From assembly GCA_021648365.1 (NCBI GenBank), contig JAKISY010000084.1, forward strand, positions 1 through 20,245: a DNA stretch of 20,245 bases, read 5' to 3'. The stretch is from Verrucomicrobiales bacterium (lineage in GTDB: Bacteria; Verrucomicrobiota; Verrucomicrobiia; Verrucomicrobiales; DEV007). This document shows positions 1-7,301 of the stretch, piece after piece. The notes beneath the pieces were generated by a model. It did not search any database. It was given only the letters and a program-made list of their open reading frames with translations, and was not told where the DNA came from. How positions within the stretch are numbered: position 1 is the stretch's first letter; each line of letters starts with the position of its first letter. The position numbers and the translations under genes are program-made.

Positions 1-652
1 TTGTTTGAGCTGCTTTTTTCCCGCCTCGCTTAACAAAATTAGCCAGAGTCCCTCCACTGAGACTACAAGCGAAGAGGTCTTGAAAAAGTTCTCCCAAACG
101 CTGGTAAGGAATAAGCTGGTAGCTTCCCAGGTATAGTGCCGTTGCTTGCAAATTGCTTCCATATTGCACTGGTGCCTTTACCTCTTGGGGGAAATCTGCC
201 ACAAGTTTTTCCCCGCAATGAGAGCAATCACATTTCTGGGCGCGGTGTTCGGTTACCTCGATTTTTACCGGTGGCAATTCAAAGACTTGCCTCTTCTCAT
301 AAGCCTGTGGCGTAAGCTCTTGTCCAGCATCTGCGTTGATAAGCTCCATACATTTGGGGCAGGTATCTTCTGGTGAAAAACGGTGCTCCACCACATGGTC
401 GGGTTGGGCAACTTGATTGAGCGTGCTACCTTTGTGCCCTTTTTGACCTCCTGGCTTGCGCCCACTTTTTTTACGCTGGCTTTTGGGATTGGGAGGGTTA
501 GTGAAGTTGCCTTTGTCCGTGGACGGTGGCTTACTACTATTGCGACTATTGAGTTCGAGCGTGCTTATTCGAGTTTCAAATTGATCGATTTGATCTTGAA
601 GCCTAAGCACAATTTCCACTAACACAACAGGATCTATATCCACCTGTGCCAT
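1..652 (-). CDS. tnpC: IS66 family transposase TnpC, N-terminal part
   Basis: The 217 visible codons match the N-terminal half of the IS66 DDE transposase, which cuts and joins the element ends. Residues 1-45 form a leucine/glutamine-rich helix (start MAQVDIDPVVLVEIVLRLQD). A basic linker follows (SSKPPSTDKG, then RKKSGRKPGGQKGHKGST), which is highly characteristic of IS66 TnpC. Next comes a zinc-binding domain with CPKC and CDCSHC cysteine pairs, then the start of the core with YQLIPYQRLGELFQDLF and SGGTLANFV. The DDE residues lie beyond the window. ATG at 652 is the simplest start; an in-frame GTG further upstream would add MTRGRFTRKQL. No stop or frameshift is seen in the visible part, so the gene may be intact. 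Confidence 0.9.
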   Translation of the reverse strand, partial: MAQVDIDPVVLVEIVLRLQDQIDQFETRISTLELNSRNSSKPPSTDKGNFTNPPNPKSQRKKSGRKPGGQKGHKGSTLNQVAQPDHVVEHRFSPEDTCPKCMELINADAGQELTPQAYEKRQVFELPPVKIEVTEHRAQKCDCSHCGEKLVADFPQEVKAPVQYGSNLQATALYLGSYQLIPYQRLGELFQDLFACSLSGGTLANFVKRGGKKAAQT

Positions 653-760
653 CAACTGCTTGCGAGTAAAACGTCCTCTAGTCACTAGGCTTAATAACAG
701 CTATAATCTCTAGAATGATAGTTTTTTATTGTTTCAACGGAAAAAGACCTGAATAGTTAC
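1..760 (-). mobile_element. IS66-family insertion sequence, partial (runs off the left edge)
   Basis: The element is defined on the inside by a minus-strand IS66 TnpC reading frame and on the outside by the point where the neighbouring rdd gene loses its frame. Read on the minus strand, the outer end begins GTAACTATTCAGG at position 760, and IS66-family ends typically start with GTAA. No tnpA or tnpB lies between this end and tnpC (about 108 bp), so a single-transposase layout like the ISBst12 subgroup is likely. The family duplicates 8 bp of target, so 761-768 is the candidate duplication on this side. The other end is outside the window, so length, terminal repeats and target duplication cannot be confirmed. 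Confidence 0.75.
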
Positions 761-966
761 AAATAGACATTGTAGAGGGCGTAGAATGTGGCGGCAGGGA
801 TGGCTATGAGGATTGCGAGGTTTCTATCAAAGCTTTGTAACCAAAGTAGCAGAAACGCTAAGGGCAAGATCACAAAGGCGTCGATTAGTCCCGCTGCGAA
901 GCGTTCGCCAAATCCTGAGTAAACTTTGCTGCCGTTAACGGTCAGAGGTAAGAATTCAGTTTTCAT
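757..966 (-). pseudogene. RDD family membrane protein, truncated by the IS66-type element
   Basis: The 69 visible residues contain the RDD hallmark near the N terminus (GFGERFAAGLIDAFVILPLAFLLLW: Arg, then Asp in the first helix) and the start of a second hydrophobic segment (LAILIAIPAATFYALYNVYL). RDD proteins normally continue from this point into a GxTxGK loop and one or two more helices. Here the frame meets TAA at 757-759, made exactly by the GTAA end of the adjacent insertion element. The ATG (964-966) directly follows the TAA of pilT, so translation was probably coupled to pilT. The missing 3' part is expected on the far side of the element, outside the window. The function of RDD proteins in such operons is unknown; a transport or membrane role is usually assumed. 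Confidence 0.8.
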
Positions 967-2139
967 TTAGATGCCAAGGTGTTTTTTGGCGAGCTTGGCG
1001 CGTTTACGGTCGCTGTTGCCGATTTGATTGATGAGATCTTGCAGGCGTTGTTGGTCGCGGGCATTGGCTAGGGCTTCTTCGTCGGAGATGATATTTTGTA
1101 ACAGCAGTTCGATCAGGCTGTCGTCGATGGAGCGCATGCCGTCGGATTGTCCGATTTCCATCAGGCCAAGGATTTGCTCAAAACGGCGTTGGCGAATACA
1201 GGCGCGGATGCCGTGGTTCATGATCATGACTTCGGAGGCGAGCACGCGGCCTTGTCCGTCTTTGCGTGGGATCAAGCGTTGGGAAACTACGGCTTTTAAT
1301 GCGTTGGCAAGCTGGGCGACGATCTGATCTTGTTGATCGGCAGGGAAGACGTCGATCATGCGGTCGAGGGCTTTCGGAGCATCCATGGTATGCAGGGTGC
1401 TGAGAACCAAGTGGCCAGTTTCCGACGCGGTGATGGCGGTGGAGATGGTCTCGAGGTCGCGCATTTCGCTGACGAGGATGACGTCGGGGTCTTGGCGCAG
1501 GGAGTGGCGCAGGGCGGCGGAGAAGCTGTGGGTATCTTTGCCGATTTCGCGTTGTTTGACGATCGACATGCTGTGTTGGAAGACGTATTCGATCGGGTCT
1601 TCGATGGAGATGATGATGCCGGAGCGCTTCTCGCTGATGCGTTTGACCATCGATGCTAGGGTGGTGCTTTTGCCCGAACCGGTGATGCCGGTGACTAATA
1701 CCAGTCCTTCTCGCAGTTGGCAGAGCTGCTCGATGATGGGGGCATGACCGAGATTTTGTAGGTCGGGGATGGCGTCGGGGATGTGCCGAAAGGCGGCTTC
1801 GAGGTAGTGGCGGTTGTAATGGGCGTTACCTCGGAAGCGTCCGAAGCCTTCGATGGAGATGGCAAAATCGAGTTCCCAGTCTTCTTCTAAGCGAGCGCGT
1901 TGTTGTTCGTTGATCACACTGAGGACGAGCTGGCGACAATGCTCGGCAGATAAAGGAAAAGCTTCGAGTGGCTGTAGGGTGCCGTTGACTCGCGCCATGG
2001 GGGGGGCATCTACGGAGATATGCAGATCAGAACCGCCTCGGCGCACGGTTTCGCCCAAGTATTCGACTAAGTCTCTGACTTGCGCTGGGGCGGTGGGTGT
2101 GGGCTCAGGCTCGGGGGTGGATTTGTTGAATAATGACAT
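967..2139 (-). CDS. pilT: Type IV pilus twitching motility ATPase PilT
   Basis: This is the hexameric cytoplasmic ATPase that drives type IV pilus retraction. The 390 residues are slightly longer than typical PilT (about 345-370) because of a Pro/Glu-rich N-terminal tail (residues 7-19). The N-terminal domain with GGSDLHISVDAPP (35-47) is followed by Walker A GITGSGKST (151-159), the Asp box ISIEDPIEY (177-185), Walker B DPDVILVSEMRD (217-228) and the His box TGHLVLSTLHT (241-251). The usual Gly of the VGE Walker B core is Ser224, while the catalytic Glu225 is kept. The PilT-type AIRNLIRE region appears as IRACIRQRRFEQI (311-323). It lies 37 bp downstream of the second PilT-like gene and abuts the rdd gene, so all are probably co-transcribed. 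No clear Shine-Dalgarno precedes the ATG. Confidence 0.93.
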   Translation of the reverse strand: MSLFNKSTPEPEPTPTAPAQVRDLVEYLGETVRRGGSDLHISVDAPPMARVNGTLQPLEAFPLSAEHCRQLVLSVINEQQRARLEEDWELDFAISIEGFGRFRGNAHYNRHYLEAAFRHIPDAIPDLQNLGHAPIIEQLCQLREGLVLVTGITGSGKSTTLASMVKRISEKRSGIIISIEDPIEYVFQHSMSIVKQREIGKDTHSFSAALRHSLRQDPDVILVSEMRDLETISTAITASETGHLVLSTLHTMDAPKALDRMIDVFPADQQDQIVAQLANALKAVVSQRLIPRKDGQGRVLASEVMIMNHGIRACIRQRRFEQILGLMEIGQSDGMRSIDDSLIELLLQNIISDEEALANARDQQRLQDLINQIGNSDRKRAKLAKKHLGI

Positions 2140-2176
2140 GAGGGAGGATGAAGTTTGAAGGGTGAAAAAGAGGGGG

Positions 2177-3247
2177 TTAATTCACGCGGGTGGAGATGCC
2201 ACGTTGGGCGCGGTCGAAGTCGTCGGGGTTGTCGCAGGCTTGGATGGCGGTGTTTTCATCAATATTTCCTGCGCGAAATTCGGTGAGGATGGATTGCAGG
2301 AAGGATTGATTGCCTTCGCCTTCGCGCGAGAGTAGGTCGGCTATTTTTTGATGCGCGCCTTCGCGTATCCATTGCGGCGTCGCGCCAAGGTTCTGGATGT
2401 ATTCGGATACGGGGGTGAGCCTGCCTTCGCTGCCTGGTAGTAGGCGCTGAGCCATGATGCCGACTAGTTGCTTGGATAGGATCAGTAGGGCGCTGTCACG
2501 GCTTTCTACGGGGAAGAGGTTGCTCAGGCGTTCGACGGCGTCGGAGATGTTGTGGCAATGCAGGGTTGAGAAAACGAGGTGTCCTGTCTCGGCGGCTTGC
2601 AAGGCGGTGACGGCTGTTTCCTGGTCGCGGATTTCACCGACAAAAATGACGTGAGGGCTTTGGCGTAGTGCGCGGCGTAGTCCCTGTTGGAAAGAGGGGG
2701 TGTCGCTGCCGACTTCACGTTGAGTGAAGATGGAGTTTTTACTTTGGAATAGAAACTCAATCGGATCCTCGATGGTGACGATGTGAGCTTGGCGTTGTTG
2801 GTTGATCCATTCTAAGCAGGCTGCGACGCTGGTGGATTTTCCGCAGCCGGTGGGACCGGTGAGTAGAACGAGGCCCGATGAGCGGGAAGACCAATCGGCT
2901 AACACGCTGCTGGCTAGCTGCAGTTGCTCAAAAGAGGGGATGGCGATTTCGATTGGGCGTAGCACAGCGGCTAACTTACCGAGTTGGCGATTGAGATTGA
3001 CTCGGAAGCGGCGTCCGTTGCTAGCGACATAGGCGCTGTCGTGGTCGGTGGTGATCTGCGGGTCTGCGCCACAGTGTGTCCAGAAATCTGCTAGGTCTTG
3101 CCGCGAGAGCAGAGTGTCGTCGATGGCAGATACGAGGTTTTGTGAGCGCAGATGGGGCGGGGAGTTTTCACACAGATAAAGGTCGGTGGTAGAGGCGCTG
3201 CGACTGGCGTCGCAGCAGAGTTGATCTATTCGGTGAGGGTGTTCCAC
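2177..3247 (-). CDS. Divergent PilT/PilU-like pilus ATPase
   Basis: This is a second secretion-type ATPase of 356 residues, paralogous to the downstream PilT. The C-terminal motor domain is complete: Walker A GPTGCGKST (131-139), Asp box VTIEDPIEF (157-165), Walker B region SPHVIFVGEIRD (197-208, catalytic Glu205 kept) and His box TGHLVFSTLH (221-230). The N-terminal 100 residues are divergent: the SDLHI motif is missing and the region is Cys- and Ser-rich. It starts with GTG at 3245-3247; the frame is closed by a stop 42 nt upstream and holds no ATG in between. It probably modulates or supports PilT, as PilU does in other bacteria, but that is inference. It lies 53 bp downstream of the kinase gene in the same direction. 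An unbroken run of 11 G sits just before the start. Confidence 0.88.
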   Translation of the reverse strand: MEHPHRIDQLCCDASRSASTTDLYLCENSPPHLRSQNLVSAIDDTLLSRQDLADFWTHCGADPQITTDHDSAYVASNGRRFRVNLNRQLGKLAAVLRPIEIAIPSFEQLQLASSVLADWSSRSSGLVLLTGPTGCGKSTSVAACLEWINQQRQAHIVTIEDPIEFLFQSKNSIFTQREVGSDTPSFQQGLRRALRQSPHVIFVGEIRDQETAVTALQAAETGHLVFSTLHCHNISDAVERLSNLFPVESRDSALLILSKQLVGIMAQRLLPGSEGRLTPVSEYIQNLGATPQWIREGAHQKIADLLSREGEGNQSFLQSILTEFRAGNIDENTAIQACDNPDDFDRAQRGISTRVN

Positions 3248-3261
3248 GTCGCTAGGGAGTT

Positions 3262-3272
3262 GGGGGGGGGGG
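3262..3272. repeat. Homopolymer run of 11 G before the pilT paralogue
   Basis: Eleven consecutive G (C on the coding strand) lie in the 53-bp spacer between the kinase stop and the GTG start of the PilT-like gene, ending 14 nt before the start codon. Such runs slip in replication, and when placed next to a start they can change ribosome access or promoter spacing. Here there is no clear promoter or Shine-Dalgarno around it, so a switching role is only a possibility. Confidence 0.6.
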
Positions 3273-3299
3273 AAGGGGCAGGGTTGCTACGAAAGTGAT

Positions 3300-6089
3300 T
3301 TAGGGGGAGGGGTTATGCGATTCCAGCCATTGCCGCCGTTGTTGGAGGAATTGTTTTACTTCGGCGGCGGCGTCTGCTTGCTTTGCTAGGGTGAATTCTT
3401 GCTGGAGTTGATCTAAAGCTGTAGCTAAGTTTTTGCGGTAGGTAGATCTGTGTTTGGCGAGGTCTTGTTGATAGGATGCGAGCTTTTTAAGGTAAGTGGC
3501 TCGCATGGTCAATAGTTGTTCTGGTAGTTGAGAATTGCCAGCATCGTCGATCGGGCTTGAACTGTTGATGCGCTCGATTTCACTTTGGTAAGCGGCTTGT
3601 TCTTGTTCGTTTTTCGTTGCCTCTTTAGCGTTGAGTAGGGCTTTGCTATAAAAATCATTCAATTTTTCGATAGCGACATTGAAGGTTTTTTGAAATTGGT
3701 TTTGGTGGTTCTTTTTTGCCTCGTTAAGTATTTGGTTGATCTTTTTTCCTGCGTCGGACTTAGGGTTTGGCGAGGGACGGGCGTTGAGTTTAGATCCAGC
3801 GTTAGGTGTCGATGTGGGAGCTGGCCAAGCGAAGATCAGATGGCGAGAGATGTGGTATTGCATCTTGTCAGACGCTGGCGCGACCGGAGTGGGTTTTGTT
3901 TGCCCCGCGCCATAGAATAACCATTGCCCTTGTTGGTTTTTCATGGAGAGCGCATTGGGGAAAGCTTTGATATAAACGATTTTTTTGTTCGGTGCTACGT
4001 CTTGGCGAATGCCAACACCCCAGCCGATGACTTTGCCATTTTTGGTGAGGGCGTAAGAGGCGCGTTCTGAGCATTGCACGGCAATGGCTTGGGTGACTTC
4101 GGGTTCATCGAGTTGTCCTGCGCCGTTAGCTCCCCAACCGATCAGGGTACCGTTGTTGAGCAGGGCAAATGAGTGAACGGCTCCTGCTGCTATGGAGGAT
4201 ACTGTGTGGGTATTGCCAGCCAAGCGAGAGGGAAATTTCTTTGTGCCGCCTTTGCCCCAAGGAATGACTCTGCCTTGGCGAGTGAGGGCTAGGGAGTGGA
4301 AATAGCCAGCGCGGATCGAGATCGTTCCGGATAACTTACTGGGCACACGGGTTTGGTTCATGCTGTTGTTGCCCCAAACGATCACCTCACCCTGTTTGCT
4401 TAGTGCCATGGCATGGTTGATGCCGACAGCTATCTGAGCTACTCCTGATTGGGCAGCTTCTGGGATGTCGAGTTGCCCATGACTGTTGTCGCCCCAGGCG
4501 GTAAGGGTGCCGTCGGTATGCAAGGCGAGCGCAAAGGGTTTGGAGCTTTTGCGGTAGTGTGCAGAGATGGCTAAATCTTGAATGGGTTTGAGATCACTTG
4601 GGATGGCTGTGATGCCTGCAGGCTTAGTGATACGCTGTCCGTTACGTCTCATGACGGCTAGCGGCTTGCCTACTTGGTTGAAGGTCGGGATGGCGGAGAT
4701 GAACTCAAAACTACCGCTTTCCATTTGGGGCTTATCGTCTTGTTTGACGCTGGTTTCCACATCACTCATCACTTGGCTGTGAGTCGTTTGCGTAGGTTTG
4801 GCGGGATCTTTAGTTGCTTTGAAGATGATAAAGAATATCAGTGCGGCGATAGCGATCAAAAGTGGGATGAGATGGGGGGGGAAGCTAGATTTTCGCGCGT
4901 CGATGTTGCGTCGTAGTTTGGTGGAGGCGCGGGAGCTAGCTAAGCCAGCGGGTAGGGTGGCGACATGACCAGCGACTAAAGAGGGAGGTCTCCCCACGGC
5001 GGTTGCTATACGTTTGACTGGGATGGTGACTTTACCTGTTAGAGTGGACACACGGCCAGTTGCCATAGGGCGGCCTTTAGCGCGTAATTTAACGGGACCA
5101 GTGATGAGCCGTTTGCCAGATGGTGTGAGGTTAGGATCAGATGAGCTTTGCTTTTTGGTTTCTTTTTTAGGAGGGGCGTTTTTGCTGGAATGGATGACTT
5201 GCAGACGTTCTGCGATCTCGTCAATGCTTTGAAATCGGTCGTCGGCGTCTTCTTGCATGGCGCGTAGCACCACTTCATCTAGACGCACATCGATCCTCGG
5301 GTTGCACTCAGAAGGCATGGGAAAAGCTCCTTGGGGCATGCGACCGGTGAGCATCTGATACATGACTACGCCGAGGGCGTAAATGTCGGCCCGTGCATCG
5401 ACTTGACTGCTACTGTCAAATTGCTCGGGGGCGGCGTAACCAGGAGTGCCCATAGAGATCGCATCTTCGGTAGGATCTACTACTGGAGCATCTGGATCGT
5501 TAGGATCGGCAACAGGTTTAGCACCAGTGAGTTTGGCGAGACCAAAGTCTGCCATTTTCACATTGCCTTCTTTGTTGATGAGGATGTTGGCGGGTTTGAT
5601 GTCGCGATGTACGATGTCCTGTTTGTGCGCGTATTGAATCGCGCTACAGACTTGAGGGATCCAGCTGAAAAAATGAGATAGGGTGAGTTGACCACCACAA
5701 ATCAACTGAAATAGGTCGGCACCCTCGATGAACTCCATCACAAAATAAGCTTGCCCATCTTCGGTTTCTCCAAAATCGAAGATGGGCACGATGTGCGGGT
5801 GGCTCAGCTTTGCCATGGCTTTCGCCTCCTGTTCGAAACGGTCGCCAAAGCCGTATTTGTCATGCCCTAGTTTGGGCAGCAGCTTCACTGCGATCAAGCG
5901 GTCGAGTTTGGGTTGGCGAGCTTTGTAAACGGCTCCCATACCACCAACGGCGATCAGTTCTAAAAATTCATATTGAGGCAAGCGCGCGTTGAGAGCCTCG
6001 ATGGTGAGCGGGGTGTATTGATCCAAATCGGCCTGACTGACCGTTTTGATCGGGGGATTGAGATTTTCTGTGTCGAAAAGTTCGGTCAT
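3300..6089 (-). CDS. Transmembrane Ser/Thr protein kinase with RCC1-like C-terminal half
   Basis: This 929-residue Hanks-type kinase is probably a membrane sensor. The kinase domain spans about residues 40-300: glycine loop AVGGMGAVY (47-55), Lys69 in IAVKLL, HRDIKPAN (161-168, Asp163), DFG (181-183) and activation/APE segment GTPGYAAPE (214-222). All catalytic residues are present. A basic Thr/Pro-rich linker (300-400) precedes one membrane helix (about 404-424). Beyond it, residues 515-735 hold about five RCC1-type repeats, 38-41 residues apart, recognisable by motifs such as GTLTAWGDNSHGQL (527-540), GEVIVWGNNS and GTLIGWGANGAGQL. The last 150 residues (780-925) are charged and coiled-coil-like. 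The predicted layout is cytoplasmic kinase and external propeller-like sensor. It is first in the operon with two pilus ATPases, so it may control them by phosphorylation; the ligand is unknown. Confidence 0.9.
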   Translation of the reverse strand: MTELFDTENLNPPIKTVSQADLDQYTPLTIEALNARLPQYEFLELIAVGGMGAVYKARQPKLDRLIAVKLLPKLGHDKYGFGDRFEQEAKAMAKLSHPHIVPIFDFGETEDGQAYFVMEFIEGADLFQLICGGQLTLSHFFSWIPQVCSAIQYAHKQDIVHRDIKPANILINKEGNVKMADFGLAKLTGAKPVADPNDPDAPVVDPTEDAISMGTPGYAAPEQFDSSSQVDARADIYALGVVMYQMLTGRMPQGAFPMPSECNPRIDVRLDEVVLRAMQEDADDRFQSIDEIAERLQVIHSSKNAPPKKETKKQSSSDPNLTPSGKRLITGPVKLRAKGRPMATGRVSTLTGKVTIPVKRIATAVGRPPSLVAGHVATLPAGLASSRASTKLRRNIDARKSSFPPHLIPLLIAIAALIFFIIFKATKDPAKPTQTTHSQVMSDVETSVKQDDKPQMESGSFEFISAIPTFNQVGKPLAVMRRNGQRITKPAGITAIPSDLKPIQDLAISAHYRKSSKPFALALHTDGTLTAWGDNSHGQLDIPEAAQSGVAQIAVGINHAMALSKQGEVIVWGNNSMNQTRVPSKLSGTISIRAGYFHSLALTRQGRVIPWGKGGTKKFPSRLAGNTHTVSSIAAGAVHSFALLNNGTLIGWGANGAGQLDEPEVTQAIAVQCSERASYALTKNGKVIGWGVGIRQDVAPNKKIVYIKAFPNALSMKNQQGQWLFYGAGQTKPTPVAPASDKMQYHISRHLIFAWPAPTSTPNAGSKLNARPSPNPKSDAGKKINQILNEAKKNHQNQFQKTFNVAIEKLNDFYSKALLNAKEATKNEQEQAAYQSEIERINSSSPIDDAGNSQLPEQLLTMRATYLKKLASYQQDLAKHRSTYRKNLATALDQLQQEFTLAKQADAAAEVKQFLQQRRQWLESHNPSP

Positions 6090-6203
6090 CTTTGCAGATG
6101 GGAGAGGAAGTGTTTTTTAAGGGAGAAAGTTTAATTAAAGGTAAATGTTTTTTTTCAGTATAAAACTAAAGTGTGGCGAATAAAGCGGATAAAACAGATT
6201 TAT

Positions 6204-7115
6204 TTAAGTATTTGGAAAAGAAGTGATGGCGCAGACTTGCACAGGTTTGGCTCGTCCTTTCACTTGATGGCTGCCGAGGTCTTTTTTGTAATCGGCGCCC
6301 TCGGGCCAATTTTCAAAAAAAACAGAAGAGGCGAGGACGGATTGGTTTAGGTCGCGGGTCAAGCCTTCCAGTCGGAAGGTGAGGTTGACGGGGTCGCCGA
6401 CGAGGGTGAACTCGCTGTGGCTCATGCCGCCGTAGGCGACTTCTCCCATGTGCAGTGCTATGCCAGAGCTGAAGTCTTGACCGATTTGGTCGAAGGTGGC
6501 TTGATGCTCGCTGTAGATCTGTTTGCAAGATTGCAATAGCTCTTCGCAGGCTTTGAGCGCAGCGATTCGTTGATCGGGGGAGGTGGAGGTCCAGTAAGCC
6601 AACACGGAATCACCAATGAACTTGTCCACAGTGGCGCCGTGTTTGGTCAGGATCTGGTCAGAGTCTCGATACCATTGACCTATGGTGCGAGCGAGCTCGT
6701 CGGGTGGCAGACTTTCTGAGAGCGCGGTGAAGCCGCGTATATCACTGACGAGAATAAGGACTTTGGTAGAGCGGATCAAGGCGATCGTAGCGGTGCCGAC
6801 GATGGTATCGTCTTCTGAGTGGTGGACAGATTGATCGTCTTGCTCAAAGCGGTAGCTGTGATCGGCTATTTGCAAGGTGTCGCCATGACGAAGCTTTTGG
6901 GTGGTGGTGACTCGCCCGCCATTGAGCAGGCTGCCATTAAAACTACCCAGATCGTAGAACCAGAAGCCCTTGTCCTGACTGCGAATCATCGCATGCCGAC
7001 GGGATACTCGGGGGTCGTCGATACGCAAGTGGCACTCGCTATTTCTACCGATGATGGTCACGGGTGCTAGCTCACAGCTGTGTTTGGTCGAGATGTCAAT
7101 GAGGCTTCCTTTCAT
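6204..7115 (-). CDS. FHA domain-class III adenylate cyclase protein
   Basis: This is a soluble 303-residue protein with a phosphothreonine-binding FHA domain joined to a class III nucleotide cyclase domain. FHA residues are visible: IIGRN (21-25), SRRH (38-41) and FNGSLLNG (59-66). The cyclase domain (about 115-270) has both metal-binding aspartates (Asp125 in SDIRGFT and Asp169 in KFIGDS), the adenine-selecting pair Lys165 and Asp241 (in LVGDPVN), and the transition-state residues Asn244 and Arg248 (VNLTFRLE). The set matches adenylate rather than guanylate cyclases, so ATP-to-cAMP activity is expected. No membrane helix is seen. It lies 114 bp upstream of the kinase gene in the same direction. 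The FHA domain may tie its activity to a phosphorylated partner, perhaps that kinase; this is inference. Confidence 0.9.
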   Translation of the reverse strand: MKGSLIDISTKHSCELAPVTIIGRNSECHLRIDDPRVSRRHAMIRSQDKGFWFYDLGSFNGSLLNGGRVTTTQKLRHGDTLQIADHSYRFEQDDQSVHHSEDDTIVGTATIALIRSTKVLILVSDIRGFTALSESLPPDELARTIGQWYRDSDQILTKHGATVDKFIGDSVLAYWTSTSPDQRIAALKACEELLQSCKQIYSEHQATFDQIGQDFSSGIALHMGEVAYGGMSHSEFTLVGDPVNLTFRLEGLTRDLNQSVLASSVFFENWPEGADYKKDLGSHQVKGRAKPVQVCAITSFPNT

Positions 7116-7301
7116 TCGTCGCTGATTGAATACAAAAGTAAGCTGAGAAGCAAGCAGATAGATGCTTATTTCTACTAATCAGCGGCTAGGTAGCTGAAGC
7201 GATTTTCTCGTCAAGGTAGGGAAATGCGAAGAAAAAAGCGGCGGCACGACTCGCGCACTCCAAAGAAGGGATCGTAACCTTGGTAAGTATGAGTCGGTGG
7301 C

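Noticed and set aside
5331..5681. Plus-strand open frame within the kinase gene
   Set aside because: It is the antisense shadow of the conserved kinase catalytic core.
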